The position numbers were made by a program, and so were the translations under genes. DNA of 35,698 bases from Phenylobacterium sp. (GTDB taxonomy: Bacteria > Pseudomonadota > Alphaproteobacteria > Caulobacterales > Caulobacteraceae): NCBI RefSeq assembly GCF_004299445.1, contig NZ_SCTC01000015.1, forward strand, positions 1 to 35,698. Reading direction: 5' to 3'. Below, in pieces: positions 25,442 to 34,133 of the stretch (its first letter is position 1; every line of letters begins with the position of its first letter). The notes below the pieces were generated by a model, which was not told the origin of the DNA, did no database searches, and was given only the letters and a program-made list of their open reading frames with translations.

Positions 25442-26746
25442 TTATGGAGTGCGGCCGGACGCCGCCCTGCGGACCACGAAGAGCATCAGCCCGGCGGCCA
25501 AGCCCAGGGCGATGGCGACGGCCTGCGGCGTCGTCATCTGGAGCAGGATGATCCCGCATCCCAGCATGACGATGGCCAGGACCAGGGGGGCGGCGGGCAT
25601 GCGGTAGCCCGCGGGCGGCGCGGTCCCCTCCCGGTCTGCGCGTCGCAGCCGGATCGCGGCCAGCGCGACGCCCATATAGACCAGCACGCGCGTTCCGACG
25701 GCGAGGACGACGAGGCTCTGGAAGGTCCCGGTCAGGGCCAACGCCAGCACCAGGATCGAACTGAGCGCGATCGCGACCACCGGCGTGCCGAAGCGCGCGG
25801 ATCGGCGGCCGAACCATGCGGAGATATCACCCTGGTCGGACAGGCTCTGCAGCAGGCGGGAGTTGGCCAGAAGCGCGCCGGCGTTGCTGCCGACCACGGC
25901 CAGCATCGCGGTGGCGGCCATCACCCACCAGCCGGTTGGTCCAAGCACCGCGCGGGCGGCGTCGGCGAGCGCCAGGGTGCTCGACGCCAGGTCGGGAACG
26001 AGGCCGATCGCAATGGCGTTGGCGCCCACCAGGAGGACGACGCCGGCCGCCAGCGACGTGACGAGCGCGCGCGGCACATCGCGCTGCGGATCGCGCGCCT
26101 CGCCCGCGGGGATCGCGAGGTTCTCGAACCCGGCGTACGAGAACATCCCCATCGCCGCGGCGGCTACGCCCGCCTGCCAGGTGAGCGAAGCCGAGGGTCG
26201 CAGGGCCGCGACGTCGAGGTGGGGGATCGCCAGCCCGATCAGGATGACCACCGGGGTGATCTTCACGACCGCAAGCGTGGTCAGCAGTCCCGCGTTGGTG
26301 CGGCCGCCCATGACCGAGAACGCTGCCACCAGGATCGTCAGCGCGATGACGACGACCGTCGTCGCCGCGAGGTCGAACTGGCGTCCAGTGGTGACTTCCA
26401 GCAGCAGGATCAGCGCCGCGAACATCGAGGCCGTCGAGATCACCCGGGACAGATAGAGCACCCACCCGATCTCGAATCCGACCAGGGGGCCAAAGGCGCT
26501 TCGCACATACAGGTAGGCGCCCCCGTTCTCGCGGAACCGGCTGCCGACCTCGGCGAAGCACAGGGCGATCGCGAACATCAGGACGCCCATGGCCAGGAGC
26601 ACGATGGGCGCCCAGGCGCCGGCCGTCGCGAAGTACTGGGCGGGCAGGAGATAGAATCCGGCGCCGATGATGCTGTTGACGCCCACCGCGGCGAGGGTGG
26701 CGAGGCCCATGGCTCGAGGCGTCCGCGAGGCGTCGTTGGGCGACAT
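25442..26746 (-). CDS. APC-superfamily amino acid permease
   Basis: A 434-residue permease with about 12 transmembrane segments. Helix 1 carries the unwound APC substrate motif IIGAGFYLLPAQY, and helix 2 and the following loop have ALCFAEVGSRFRENGGAYLYV, typical of the family. SYAGFENLAIPAGEARDP in helix 6 is the second conserved APC motif. It imports amino acids or polyamines by proton or sodium symport. ATG 26746 is five bases after the TetR stop; the frame is open to 26857, but that would overlap TetR by about 100 bases. Cotranscription suggests that TetR controls it. The exact substrate is unclear. Confidence 0.9.
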   Translation of the reverse strand: MSPNDASRTPRAMGLATLAAVGVNSIIGAGFYLLPAQYFATAGAWAPIVLLAMGVLMFAIALCFAEVGSRFRENGGAYLYVRSAFGPLVGFEIGWVLYLSRVISTASMFAALILLLEVTTGRQFDLAATTVVVIALTILVAAFSVMGGRTNAGLLTTLAVVKITPVVILIGLAIPHLDVAALRPSASLTWQAGVAAAAMGMFSYAGFENLAIPAGEARDPQRDVPRALVTSLAAGVVLLVGANAIAIGLVPDLASSTLALADAARAVLGPTGWWVMAATAMLAVVGSNAGALLANSRLLQSLSDQGDISAWFGRRSARFGTPVVAIALSSILVLALALTGTFQSLVVLAVGTRVLVYMGVALAAIRLRRADREGTAPPAGYRMPAAPLVLAIVMLGCGIILLQMTTPQAVAIALGLAAGLMLFVVRRAASGRTP

Positions 26747-26751
26747 GCCGG

Positions 26752-27459
26752 TCAGGCCGGATCGGGTTCGCCGGGCAGCCGGTACTTCATCTCCACCGTG
26801 CCGAGCTTGAACGCGGCCCGCGTCGCAAGGTGGAACTCGCGCTGGATCCGGGCGCACCAGAGGTAGCGGGTCTCATCGTCCAGCCCGTCCGTGCCCTCGA
26901 TCCAGCGGATCATCATCTCGATGAACTGGCCCACGTTCAGGCGCGAAGCGTACTCGGCGCGGGCCTCGGCGCCGGGCGGGGCGTCGGGCCCGACCTGGAA
27001 CCAGCGTTCGCGAGTGTAGGCCGACATGGCGTCCTCGAGCGCCATGCGCCAGTCGAGCCCTTCCACGCCGCTCTGGCTGTAGCGGAAGACGAGAAGGTAG
27101 GGCTCGGGCTGCTCGCGGGCCGCCATCGCCATGCCGCGCAGGCGCGCGCCGTACTCATGGCCGGGCAGGGCCCAGACCTCGTGGATCTTGGCGACCACCT
27201 TGTCGCGGAGTGCATCCAGCAGCGCCTGCTTGGAGCGAAAGATCCGGTAGATCAGGATCTTCGGAACGCCGGCCGCGTCCGCCACATCCTGCATGGTGGC
27301 CGTGCCGACGCCGCGCTCGAGGAAGACCCGGCATGCCGCGATAAGGAAGGCTTCGCGCCGCTCCGGAACATTGACGCGAGGCTTCGATCCCCGTCCCGTT
27401 CGGGGCCGCTCGGCTTGCCCGGCAGCTGGCTTCGCCACTCGTTCCTCGCCCCTTGCCAC
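26752..27459 (-). CDS. TetR family transcriptional regulator
   Basis: A 235-residue TetR regulator. After a disordered basic N-terminus, the helix-turn-helix spans about residues 33-80: REAFLIAACRVFLERGVGT, then MQDVADAAGVPKILIYRIF with the recognition helix. The remaining three-quarters is a helical ligand-binding domain. The listed start is GTG 27459; GTG 27438 has a better GAGG upstream and is an alternative. It is divergent from the TonB receptor gene across about 146 bases, so it likely represses itself, the permease and perhaps the rightward cluster. The ligand is unknown. Confidence 0.9.
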   Translation of the reverse strand: MARGEERVAKPAAGQAERPRTGRGSKPRVNVPERREAFLIAACRVFLERGVGTATMQDVADAAGVPKILIYRIFRSKQALLDALRDKVVAKIHEVWALPGHEYGARLRGMAMAAREQPEPYLLVFRYSQSGVEGLDWRMALEDAMSAYTRERWFQVGPDAPPGAEARAEYASRLNVGQFIEMMIRWIEGTDGLDDETRYLWCARIQREFHLATRAAFKLGTVEMKYRLPGEPDPA

Positions 27460-27518
27460 GTCGCAGCTACCCGCCCTCGGACGCCGGCGACGCTATATGA
27501 AACCAAGTCGTAGCATAG

Positions 27519-27548
27519 TTTGACAGGCGGGCAATGCGAGCGCATCGT
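27519..27548 (+). promoter_or_regulatory. Candidate promoter/operator in TetR-TonB receptor gap
   Basis: TTGACA lies at 27520-27525 and a weak -10 (CATCGT, 27543-27548) follows at 17 bases. Within this spacer an inverted repeat ATGCG-AG-CGCAT occurs at 27534-27545, a position suited to a repressor. The gap also has an A/T-richer stretch (GCTATATGAAACCAAG) that could serve the leftward promoter. Evidence is positional. Confidence 0.35.
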
Positions 27549-27605
27549 TACCCGGTCGGAACAAGCGCGATCAACGGCGTGCGCCGAACTGCAAGGGGGA
27601 ACACC

Positions 27606-29936
27606 ATGGCTCGTGGCGGACTGTTTCTTTCTGTGGCGATCGCGGCGCTCTGCGCGCCCGCGGCAGGGTTTGCTGAAGAGCAGAGCGTGGGCGTCGAGGA
27701 GGTGGTCGTCACCGCCCAGAAGCGCGCCGAGAACGTTCAGGACGTTCCCATCTCCGTAACCGCGTTCAACGGCGAGACGCTGAAGGCCGCCGGCATTCAG
27801 GACGTGCGCGACCTGCGCCGGCTGACGCCAAGCCTCTATCTCGCGACCTCGTCGAACACCAGCAACACCCGCATCATGATGCGCGGCATCGGCACCAGCG
27901 GGAACACGGCGGTTGAGCCCAGCGTCGCGGCCTTCGTCGACGGCGTCTATGTGCCGCGCATCGGCTCGCTGCTGACCGGCCTCAACGATATCGGCTCGGT
28001 GGAAGTGCTGCGTGGGCCGCAGGGCACCCTGTTCGGCCGCAACGCGTCGATGGGCGCCCTGCTGATCCGCACCCGCGACCCGGGTGAGACGTACAGCGCC
28101 GAGGTCAGCGCTGCGATGGGCAATTATGGCCGCAAGCGCGTCTCGGCCCTGGTGGATCTCCCGATCACCGAAAACTTCCACACCCGCGTCTCGGCGCTCG
28201 CCTACGAGGGCGACGGCTTCGACCGCAACGACCTGACCGGCAAGCGGATCGGCCGCAACGACGGTTTCGCGGCCAGGATCGGCTTCAAATGGGAGCTCGC
28301 GCCCGAACTCACCTGGACGGTGAAGGGCGACTATCAGAACGTCAGCGGCGACGGCTACAACACGGTCACCATCGTCTCCCGCTCCGTCACACCGGCCAGC
28401 CTCGCCACGTGGCTCGCGCGCCTCGATCCCGACGGCGCGGGCCCGGGCGTCGGCCTGCTGCCCTACACTGCCGACACGTACTCGCGGCACGTCCGCCAGA
28501 GCACCGATGGCGACCTGATCGACTACCAGTCGGGCATCGCTAGCGACATCACGTGGAACCTCGCCAACGGCTACCAGCTCAAGCTGATCAGCGGGTACCG
28601 CGACTGGAACAACGTCCAGTACCAGGCGTCGAACGGGAATATCCCGCTCGAGCTGCAGCGCCGGACCACCAACGCCGACAGCCAGAACCACTCCGAGGAA
28701 CTGCAGCTCCTGTCGCCCGACACGCTGCTGGACGGAAAGCTGAGCTACGTGGCCGGCCTGTTCTACTTCGACGAGGCCTATGACCTGGGCCAGAACATCG
28801 ACCTCACGCGCGACTACTGCGAGGTGTTCATCCGCAACACGAGCACCGCCGCGCGTCTCGCACAGTGCCGCGCCAACCCCCTGAATAAGGCGTCGGTCTG
28901 GCTCTTCAGCCAGGACACCGAGTCGGTGGCCGCCTATACCCAGGCCACCTACAAGGTGACCGAGCAGGTCGCCGTGACCGGCGGCATCCGCTACTCGAAG
29001 GACAAGAAGAAGGCGATCTTCAAGGCCTTCACGGCGAACCCCGCGGCGGCCCAGTCGCCGGAGTTCACGCCCAACATGCGGTTGTCGGAAGATCAGGTGA
29101 CCTACCGCCTGAACGGCACCTATCGGCCTAACGACGACATCATGCTGTTCGCGAGCTTCTCGACGGGCTTCAAGTCGGGCGGCTTCGACTCGGCGCCCGG
29201 CACGACCGGCCCGGTCGGCGCCGCGACGCGGACCTTCAAGGCCGAGACGGTGGACAACTGGGAACTGGGCGTGAAGTCCGAGCTGTTTGAGCGCCGGCTG
29301 GTGCTGAACGCCACGATGTTCCGGTCCGACATCTCGGATCTGCAGTTCAGAACGTTCGACGGCCTGCAGTTCCGGACGCGCAACAATGGCGAGGCGCGCC
29401 AGCAGGGCCTGGAGTTCGACGCCATGGCGCGTCCGATCCCGCCGCTGACCCTGACTCTCGGCGGGACCTATCTGGACTCCGAGTACCTGGATTTCCGCGG
29501 CGCGCCCGGGTTGCCGGGCTTCGGCGGTGCCCAGGACCTGACCGGCGAGCGACTGCCCTACTCGCCGAAGTTCCAGGGGGCGGCCTCGGCGCAGTACATC
29601 GGCCAGCTCATGGGCGACATGACCTGGATGGTCCGCGCCGACATGAGCTTCACGTCGAGCCAGCTGCTGGCCTCGGCCGGCGACAACAATCCCGACGCCC
29701 GCCAGTCCGGCTACACGACCTTCGGCGGACGGGTGGCCATCCGCGGGCCGGAGGAGCGCTGGGAGCTCGCCGTCGCCGCGGTCAACCTGACCAACGAGAC
29801 CTTCTGCACCGGCATCTTCAATCAGCCGAACAACGCTGCATTCGGACTCAACAACACGGTCACGGGGGCCACAGCGCTGCGCTGCACGCTGAACGAACCC
29901 CGCCAGGTGACGGTCGAACTGAAGGCCAAGTTCTGA
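27606..29936 (+). CDS. TonB-dependent outer-membrane receptor
   Basis: A 776-residue outer-membrane transporter. The signal peptide is MARGGLFLSVAIAALCAPAA, with cleavage after GFA; then the TonB-box-like EEVVVTAQKR. The plug domain has NVQDVPISVTAFNGETL and SVEVLRGPQGTLFGRNA, followed by a 22-strand barrel that ends with the C-terminal aromatic (LKAKF). It takes up a substrate across the outer membrane using the TonB energy system. ATG 27606 follows AAGGGGGAA. The next gene starts 22 bases after the stop, so it leads a five-gene operon. Substrate not readable; the nearby lyase, aminotransferase and hydrolases suggest the ligand. Confidence 0.93.
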   Translation: MARGGLFLSVAIAALCAPAAGFAEEQSVGVEEVVVTAQKRAENVQDVPISVTAFNGETLKAAGIQDVRDLRRLTPSLYLATSSNTSNTRIMMRGIGTSGNTAVEPSVAAFVDGVYVPRIGSLLTGLNDIGSVEVLRGPQGTLFGRNASMGALLIRTRDPGETYSAEVSAAMGNYGRKRVSALVDLPITENFHTRVSALAYEGDGFDRNDLTGKRIGRNDGFAARIGFKWELAPELTWTVKGDYQNVSGDGYNTVTIVSRSVTPASLATWLARLDPDGAGPGVGLLPYTADTYSRHVRQSTDGDLIDYQSGIASDITWNLANGYQLKLISGYRDWNNVQYQASNGNIPLELQRRTTNADSQNHSEELQLLSPDTLLDGKLSYVAGLFYFDEAYDLGQNIDLTRDYCEVFIRNTSTAARLAQCRANPLNKASVWLFSQDTESVAAYTQATYKVTEQVAVTGGIRYSKDKKKAIFKAFTANPAAAQSPEFTPNMRLSEDQVTYRLNGTYRPNDDIMLFASFSTGFKSGGFDSAPGTTGPVGAATRTFKAETVDNWELGVKSELFERRLVLNATMFRSDISDLQFRTFDGLQFRTRNNGEARQQGLEFDAMARPIPPLTLTLGGTYLDSEYLDFRGAPGLPGFGGAQDLTGERLPYSPKFQGAASAQYIGQLMGDMTWMVRADMSFTSSQLLASAGDNNPDARQSGYTTFGGRVAIRGPEERWELAVAAVNLTNETFCTGIFNQPNNAAFGLNNTVTGATALRCTLNEPRQVTVELKAKF

Positions 29937-29958
29937 CCCGAAAGCGGGGAGACGACCG

Positions 29959-31218
29959 ATGACCCATTCCGCCCGCGCGTCATTCCCGCCCGGAGGCAAG
30001 GCCTGGCCCGACCTCCAGGCGGAGATGGCCGACCGCACCGCCCGCGACGCCGACTGGCGCGGCGGTCGGACAGCGATCTTCTTCTTCCTGGCCGACGACG
30101 AGGCCTACCAGGTGGGCAAGCGCGCCTACATGGAGCACTTCTCGGAGAACGCCCTGGGCGCGGCGCGGGCCTATCCCGGCATCGGGAGCATGGAGCGCGA
30201 CATCATCGACTACGGCCTCGACCTGTTGCACGCCCCCGACGGCGGACGGGGCGTGTTCACGACCGGCGGGACGGAAAGCATCCTCTTGGGCGTCAAGGCG
30301 GCCCGCGAGCGCCACCGCGCGCTGGGCCGTGGGCGGGCCGGCGCGCCACTGAACCTCGTGATGCCCGTTACCGGTCACCCGGCGTTCGACAAGGCCGCGA
30401 TCCTCATGGATGTCGAGGTGCGTCGCGCGCCGCTGCGCGAGGACCGCCGCTGCGACGTCGCGGCCATGCGCACCCTGATCGATGAGAACACCTTCCTGAT
30501 CGTCGGCTCCGCGCCGTGCTTCCCGCACGGCGTCATCGACCCGATCGGCGAGATCGCCGCGCTGGCCGCGGAGAGCGACACCTGGCTGCACGTCGACGCC
30601 TGCGTCGGCGGCTGGGTGGCCCCGTTCTTCGAACGCATCGGCCGCGGGACCCCGGTGTTCGACTTTCGCCACGATGCGGTGCGGTCGATCTCCGCCGACC
30701 TGCACAAGTTCGGCTTTGCGCCGAAGCCCTCGTCCACGGTGTTCTTTCGCGACGGGGAAGACCTGGACCGCTCCACGTTCCGCCTCGGCTACTGGCCGAG
30801 CGGGCTCTACACGACCGCCACGATGTCAGGGTCGCGGCCGGCCGGGGCGGTCGCGGGCGCCTGGGCGGTCCTCAACCATCTGGGGACGTCGGGCTACGAG
30901 CGCGCCGCACGTGACCTCGCCGCCATGACCGACGCCTACGTGGCCGGCATCGATGCGATCCCCGAACTGACCCTGTGGGCCCGGCCGGACGTCACCATCC
31001 TCAATTTCGGCTCGACGGTGGTCGACATCTACGCCGTGGCCGAGCGGATGAAGACGCGCGGCTGGATCCCGGGGCTCACCAGCGAACCGCGCGGAATGCA
31101 CACGATGCTGGCCATGCAGCACGCGCCGGTCCGCGAGGCCTGGCTGGCCGACATGTCGGCCAGCATCGCCGAGGTGCGCGCGACCCAGGCCAAGAGCGAC
31201 CTGGCCGCCACCTACTGA
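29959..31218 (+). CDS. Sphingosine-1-phosphate-lyase-like PLP enzyme
   Basis: A 419-residue group II PLP decarboxylase-superfamily protein. It follows the eukaryotic S1P lyase closely in motif order: FTTGGTESILLGVKAAR, PVTGHPAFDKAAI, LHVDACVGGWVAPF, then SISADLHKFGFAPKPSS with PLP lysine Lys250, then GLYTTATMSGSRPAGA. Known S1P lyases cleave phosphorylated sphingoid bases into a fatty aldehyde and phosphoethanolamine, so an aldol-type C-C cleavage of an amino alcohol is the best guess. No membrane anchor is present, unlike the eukaryotic enzyme. Decarboxylase activity on an amino acid is the main alternative. The gene is between the TonB receptor and the aminotransferase. Confidence 0.88.
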   Translation: MTHSARASFPPGGKAWPDLQAEMADRTARDADWRGGRTAIFFFLADDEAYQVGKRAYMEHFSENALGAARAYPGIGSMERDIIDYGLDLLHAPDGGRGVFTTGGTESILLGVKAARERHRALGRGRAGAPLNLVMPVTGHPAFDKAAILMDVEVRRAPLREDRRCDVAAMRTLIDENTFLIVGSAPCFPHGVIDPIGEIAALAAESDTWLHVDACVGGWVAPFFERIGRGTPVFDFRHDAVRSISADLHKFGFAPKPSSTVFFRDGEDLDRSTFRLGYWPSGLYTTATMSGSRPAGAVAGAWAVLNHLGTSGYERAARDLAAMTDAYVAGIDAIPELTLWARPDVTILNFGSTVVDIYAVAERMKTRGWIPGLTSEPRGMHTMLAMQHAPVREAWLADMSASIAEVRATQAKSDLAATY

Positions 31219-31232
31219 CAGGGAGACGCGCG

Positions 31233-32561
31233 GTGGATTTCGGCCAGTCCCTGCCCCCGCTTGAGACCGACTGGTCGACCGAGGGCATCGTCGCGCGTCG
31301 CGACCGCTACTACGCTGCTTCGCAGCGCCGGTTCGTCCCGTACACGACCCCGCTGATCTTCCGGCGCGGGCACATGCAGCACCTGTGGGACGAGAACGAC
31401 CGCAGGTACACAGACCTTCTGGGCATGAACCTGTGTATCTCGGTGGGCCACGCGCACCCGACGGTCGTGGCGGCCGTGCAGGCGCAGGTCGCCCAGCTCA
31501 CCCACTGCACCACCATGTTCTACCACCCCACGCCGGCCCACTTGGCGGAGGAACTCACCCAGACCATGCCGGCGGGCCACGAATGGGTGGTCCACTTCAC
31601 CAACAGCGGCGCCGAGGCCATCGACCTGGCGCTGCTGATGGCGCGGTCCTACACGGGCGCCATCGACATGCTGTCGCTGCGGACCAGCTACCATGGCGCC
31701 ACCTTCGGCGCGCAGGCGCTGACCGGCATCGCGGGCTTCCGCCACAATGTGCCGCAGCTGGGCGGCGTCGCCTTCCTGCCCGAGCCGAACGCCTACCGGG
31801 GCCTCTTCGGCCAGGAGCTCCAGCCCTACCTCGACGAGGTGGAGCGGGCGATCGAGACGTCCACCTCCGGCCGGCTCGCGGGCATGATCCTCGAGACCGT
31901 CCAGGGCTACGGGGGCATCGTCGAGATGCCCCCGGCCTACATCGCCGGCGCCGCGGAGCGGGTGCGGGCCGCAGGCGGCCTGATGATCATCGACGAGGTC
32001 CAGTCCGGTTTCGCGCGCACGGGCGACAACTTCTGGGCCTTCGAGGCCAGCGGCGTCGTTCCCGATATCGTCGTGATGGCCAAGGGCATCGGCAACGGCA
32101 TCCCGCTGGGCGCGGTCGTGACCCACCGCCGCATCGCCGAGTGCATGGCCGACAAGTTCCTGTTCCACACCTACGGCGCCAACCCCGTCGCCTGCGCGGC
32201 CGGCCGCGCGGTTCTGCAGGTGATCCGCGAAGAGGGTTTGCAGGCCAACGCCAAGGCCGTGGGCGCGGCGCTGAAGAGCGGCCTCCTCGAACTCCAGGCG
32301 CGCCATCCGATCATCGGCGATGTGCGGGGTCTGGGCCTGATGATGGCGGTCGAGCTGGTCAAGGATCGCAAGACCAAGGCGCCGGCCACCGAGGAGACGG
32401 CGGCCATCTTCGAGGAGACGCGGCGGCAGGGGATCGTGGTTTCCAAATCCGGCCCACACCGCAGCATCCTGCGCATGGTCCCGCCGCTGTGTCTCTCGAT
32501 GGAGGACGTGCCCACGGTGCTCGAGGCGTTCGAGCAGAGTTTCGCCGTGGCGCTGGCCTGA
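31233..32561 (+). CDS. Class III aminotransferase (AGXT2-like)
   Basis: A 442-residue omega-aminotransferase. Shared motifs with alanine-glyoxylate/beta-aminoisobutyrate aminotransferase 2 are ISVGHAHPTVVAAVQAQ, TNSGAEAIDLALLMARSY, IDMLSLRTSYHGATFG and IIDEVQSGFARTG. The PLP lysine is Lys284 in VVMAKGIGNGIPLGAV. The family transfers terminal or beta amino groups to pyruvate or glyoxylate; a related phospho-lyase acts on phosphoethanolamine. GTG 31233 is the start, with GGGAG 7-8 bases upstream; the gene starts 14 bases after the lyase stop. It would act on an amine product of the upstream enzyme (inference). Confidence 0.9.
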   Translation: MDFGQSLPPLETDWSTEGIVARRDRYYAASQRRFVPYTTPLIFRRGHMQHLWDENDRRYTDLLGMNLCISVGHAHPTVVAAVQAQVAQLTHCTTMFYHPTPAHLAEELTQTMPAGHEWVVHFTNSGAEAIDLALLMARSYTGAIDMLSLRTSYHGATFGAQALTGIAGFRHNVPQLGGVAFLPEPNAYRGLFGQELQPYLDEVERAIETSTSGRLAGMILETVQGYGGIVEMPPAYIAGAAERVRAAGGLMIIDEVQSGFARTGDNFWAFEASGVVPDIVVMAKGIGNGIPLGAVVTHRRIAECMADKFLFHTYGANPVACAAGRAVLQVIREEGLQANAKAVGAALKSGLLELQARHPIIGDVRGLGLMMAVELVKDRKTKAPATEETAAIFEETRRQGIVVSKSGPHRSILRMVPPLCLSMEDVPTVLEAFEQSFAVALA

Positions 32562-32606
32562 AGCCGCCGCCGATCCGGCTCCGGATCGGCCAGTTCGGAG
32601 TTTGGA

Positions 32607-34133
32607 ATGTCCGCACGCCGTCCGTCTTCGTCACCGGTCCAGCCTACGCGCCGGGCGCTGCTCGCCGGGTCGGCCGGCCTGCTGGCCGCAGCGGACGCCG
32701 CCGCCCAGACCCCCCGGCGTCCGACGGCCGCGCCTCCGCCCAACATCGTCTTCATGATGGTCGACAACTTCGGCTACGGAGACCTGGGCTGCTACGGCGG
32801 CGGGGAGCTGCGCGGGGCGCCGACTCCCAGGATCGACGCGCTGGCCGCCGAGGGCGTCCGCCTGACCAACTTCAACGCCGAGCCCGAATGCACCCCCAGC
32901 CGCTCCGCGCTGCTGACCGGCCGCATGCCGATCCGCTCGGGCACCTCGATTGTGGAATCGCGCGGGCTCAAGGACGGCATCGCGCCCTGGGAGTACACCC
33001 TGGCAGAACTGCTCTCGGACGCCGGCTATGCGACCGCCTGTTACGGAAAATGGCACCTGGGGTCGGCCGACGAACGGGCCCCCACCCGCCAGGGTTTCGA
33101 TGAGTGGTTCGGCATCCCGCGCAGCAGCGGCGAGGTGAACTGGCCAATCCAGCCGGGCTTCGATCCCAAGGAGTATACGCCCCAGTCGATGATGGAGGGT
33201 CGCAGGGGCGAGCCCAGCCGTCCCCGCGGCGTCTACGACCGCGCCGCCCGTGCGCTGATGGACCGCCAGATCACCGATCGCGCCGAGGCCTACATCCGCC
33301 GCCAGGCCAGGGGGGAGAAGCCGTTCTTCCTGTACGTGCCCTTCACCCTTCCGCACGAGCCGCCGCTGGCGCATCCCGATTTCGTCAAGCCGGGCCGTTC
33401 GAACTACCAGAACGCCCTGGTCGAGATCGACCACAACGCCGGGCGCCTGATCGATGCGGTCGACAAGGCCGGGATCAGGGACAACACCATCGTCGTGTTC
33501 TGCAGCGAGAACGGGCCGCAGAGCTTTCAGGGCGTCGGCGTCGACTTCGGCGGCCGCGCCGACTCGGGGCCGTTCCGCGGCGAGTTCCCCAGCGGCTGGG
33601 AAGGGGCGATCCGCACGCCCTGCATCATCCGCTGGCCGGGGCGCGCTGCGCCCGGCCGGGTCAGCAACGGCATGGTCTCGATCCAGGACTTCTACCGCAC
33701 CTTCGCCGGGATCGCCGGCGCGGCGGCCCGCGTGCCCACCGACCGCGCCGTCGACTCGATCGATCAGGGCGACTTCCTGTTCGGAGGTAAGGCCACGTCG
33801 AACCGCGAGCACCTGATGATCTTTCACAACAACCGCCTGCTGGCCGTGAAGTGGAAGAACTTCAAGATGCACTTCGCCGTGCGTGAACCGCCGCGCGGCG
33901 CCGTCGTGGCGTCGGGTCAGGTGGCCACGACGTCCTATCTCGAGGAGCTCCCCAGCCCGTGGGTGTTCGATCTGGAGAACGATCCGAAGGAGCTCTGGAA
34001 CATCTACACCACCAACATCTGGGTCCGCCGACCGGTGGCCCGAATCCAGCGCGAGTATGAGGAGAGCGTCATGCGGTTTCCCAATGTGCCGACAGGCGGC
34101 GAGGGGCCCGCGCGGGCCGGAGCGGTCTCGTGA
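32607..34133 (+). CDS. Tat-exported sulfatase (S1, formylglycine type)
   Basis: A 508-residue arylsulfatase-family protein. The N-terminus has a twin-arginine signal, Arg15-Arg16 in TRRALLAGSAGLLAAA. The sulfatase site is Cys95 in ECTPSRSALLTGR (C-x-P-S-R), which a formylglycine-generating enzyme must convert. Early metal ligands lie in VFMMVDNFGYGDLGC. Other family blocks are YGKWHLGS, FTLPHEPPLAHPDF and FCSENGPQSF. It acts in the periplasm, removing sulfate esters; phosphonate or phosphate monoesters are possible in this superfamily. Stop overlaps the next start as GTGA. Confidence 0.9.
   Translation: MSARRPSSSPVQPTRRALLAGSAGLLAAADAAAQTPRRPTAAPPPNIVFMMVDNFGYGDLGCYGGGELRGAPTPRIDALAAEGVRLTNFNAEPECTPSRSALLTGRMPIRSGTSIVESRGLKDGIAPWEYTLAELLSDAGYATACYGKWHLGSADERAPTRQGFDEWFGIPRSSGEVNWPIQPGFDPKEYTPQSMMEGRRGEPSRPRGVYDRAARALMDRQITDRAEAYIRRQARGEKPFFLYVPFTLPHEPPLAHPDFVKPGRSNYQNALVEIDHNAGRLIDAVDKAGIRDNTIVVFCSENGPQSFQGVGVDFGGRADSGPFRGEFPSGWEGAIRTPCIIRWPGRAAPGRVSNGMVSIQDFYRTFAGIAGAAARVPTDRAVDSIDQGDFLFGGKATSNREHLMIFHNNRLLAVKWKNFKMHFAVREPPRGAVVASGQVATTSYLEELPSPWVFDLENDPKELWNIYTTNIWVRRPVARIQREYEESVMRFPNVPTGGEGPARAGAVS

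Noticed and set aside
27252..30038. 928-codon minus-strand open frame across the TonB receptor
   Set aside because: Antisense shadow; the plus strand has a complete receptor with signal peptide, plug motifs and C-terminal aromatic residue.
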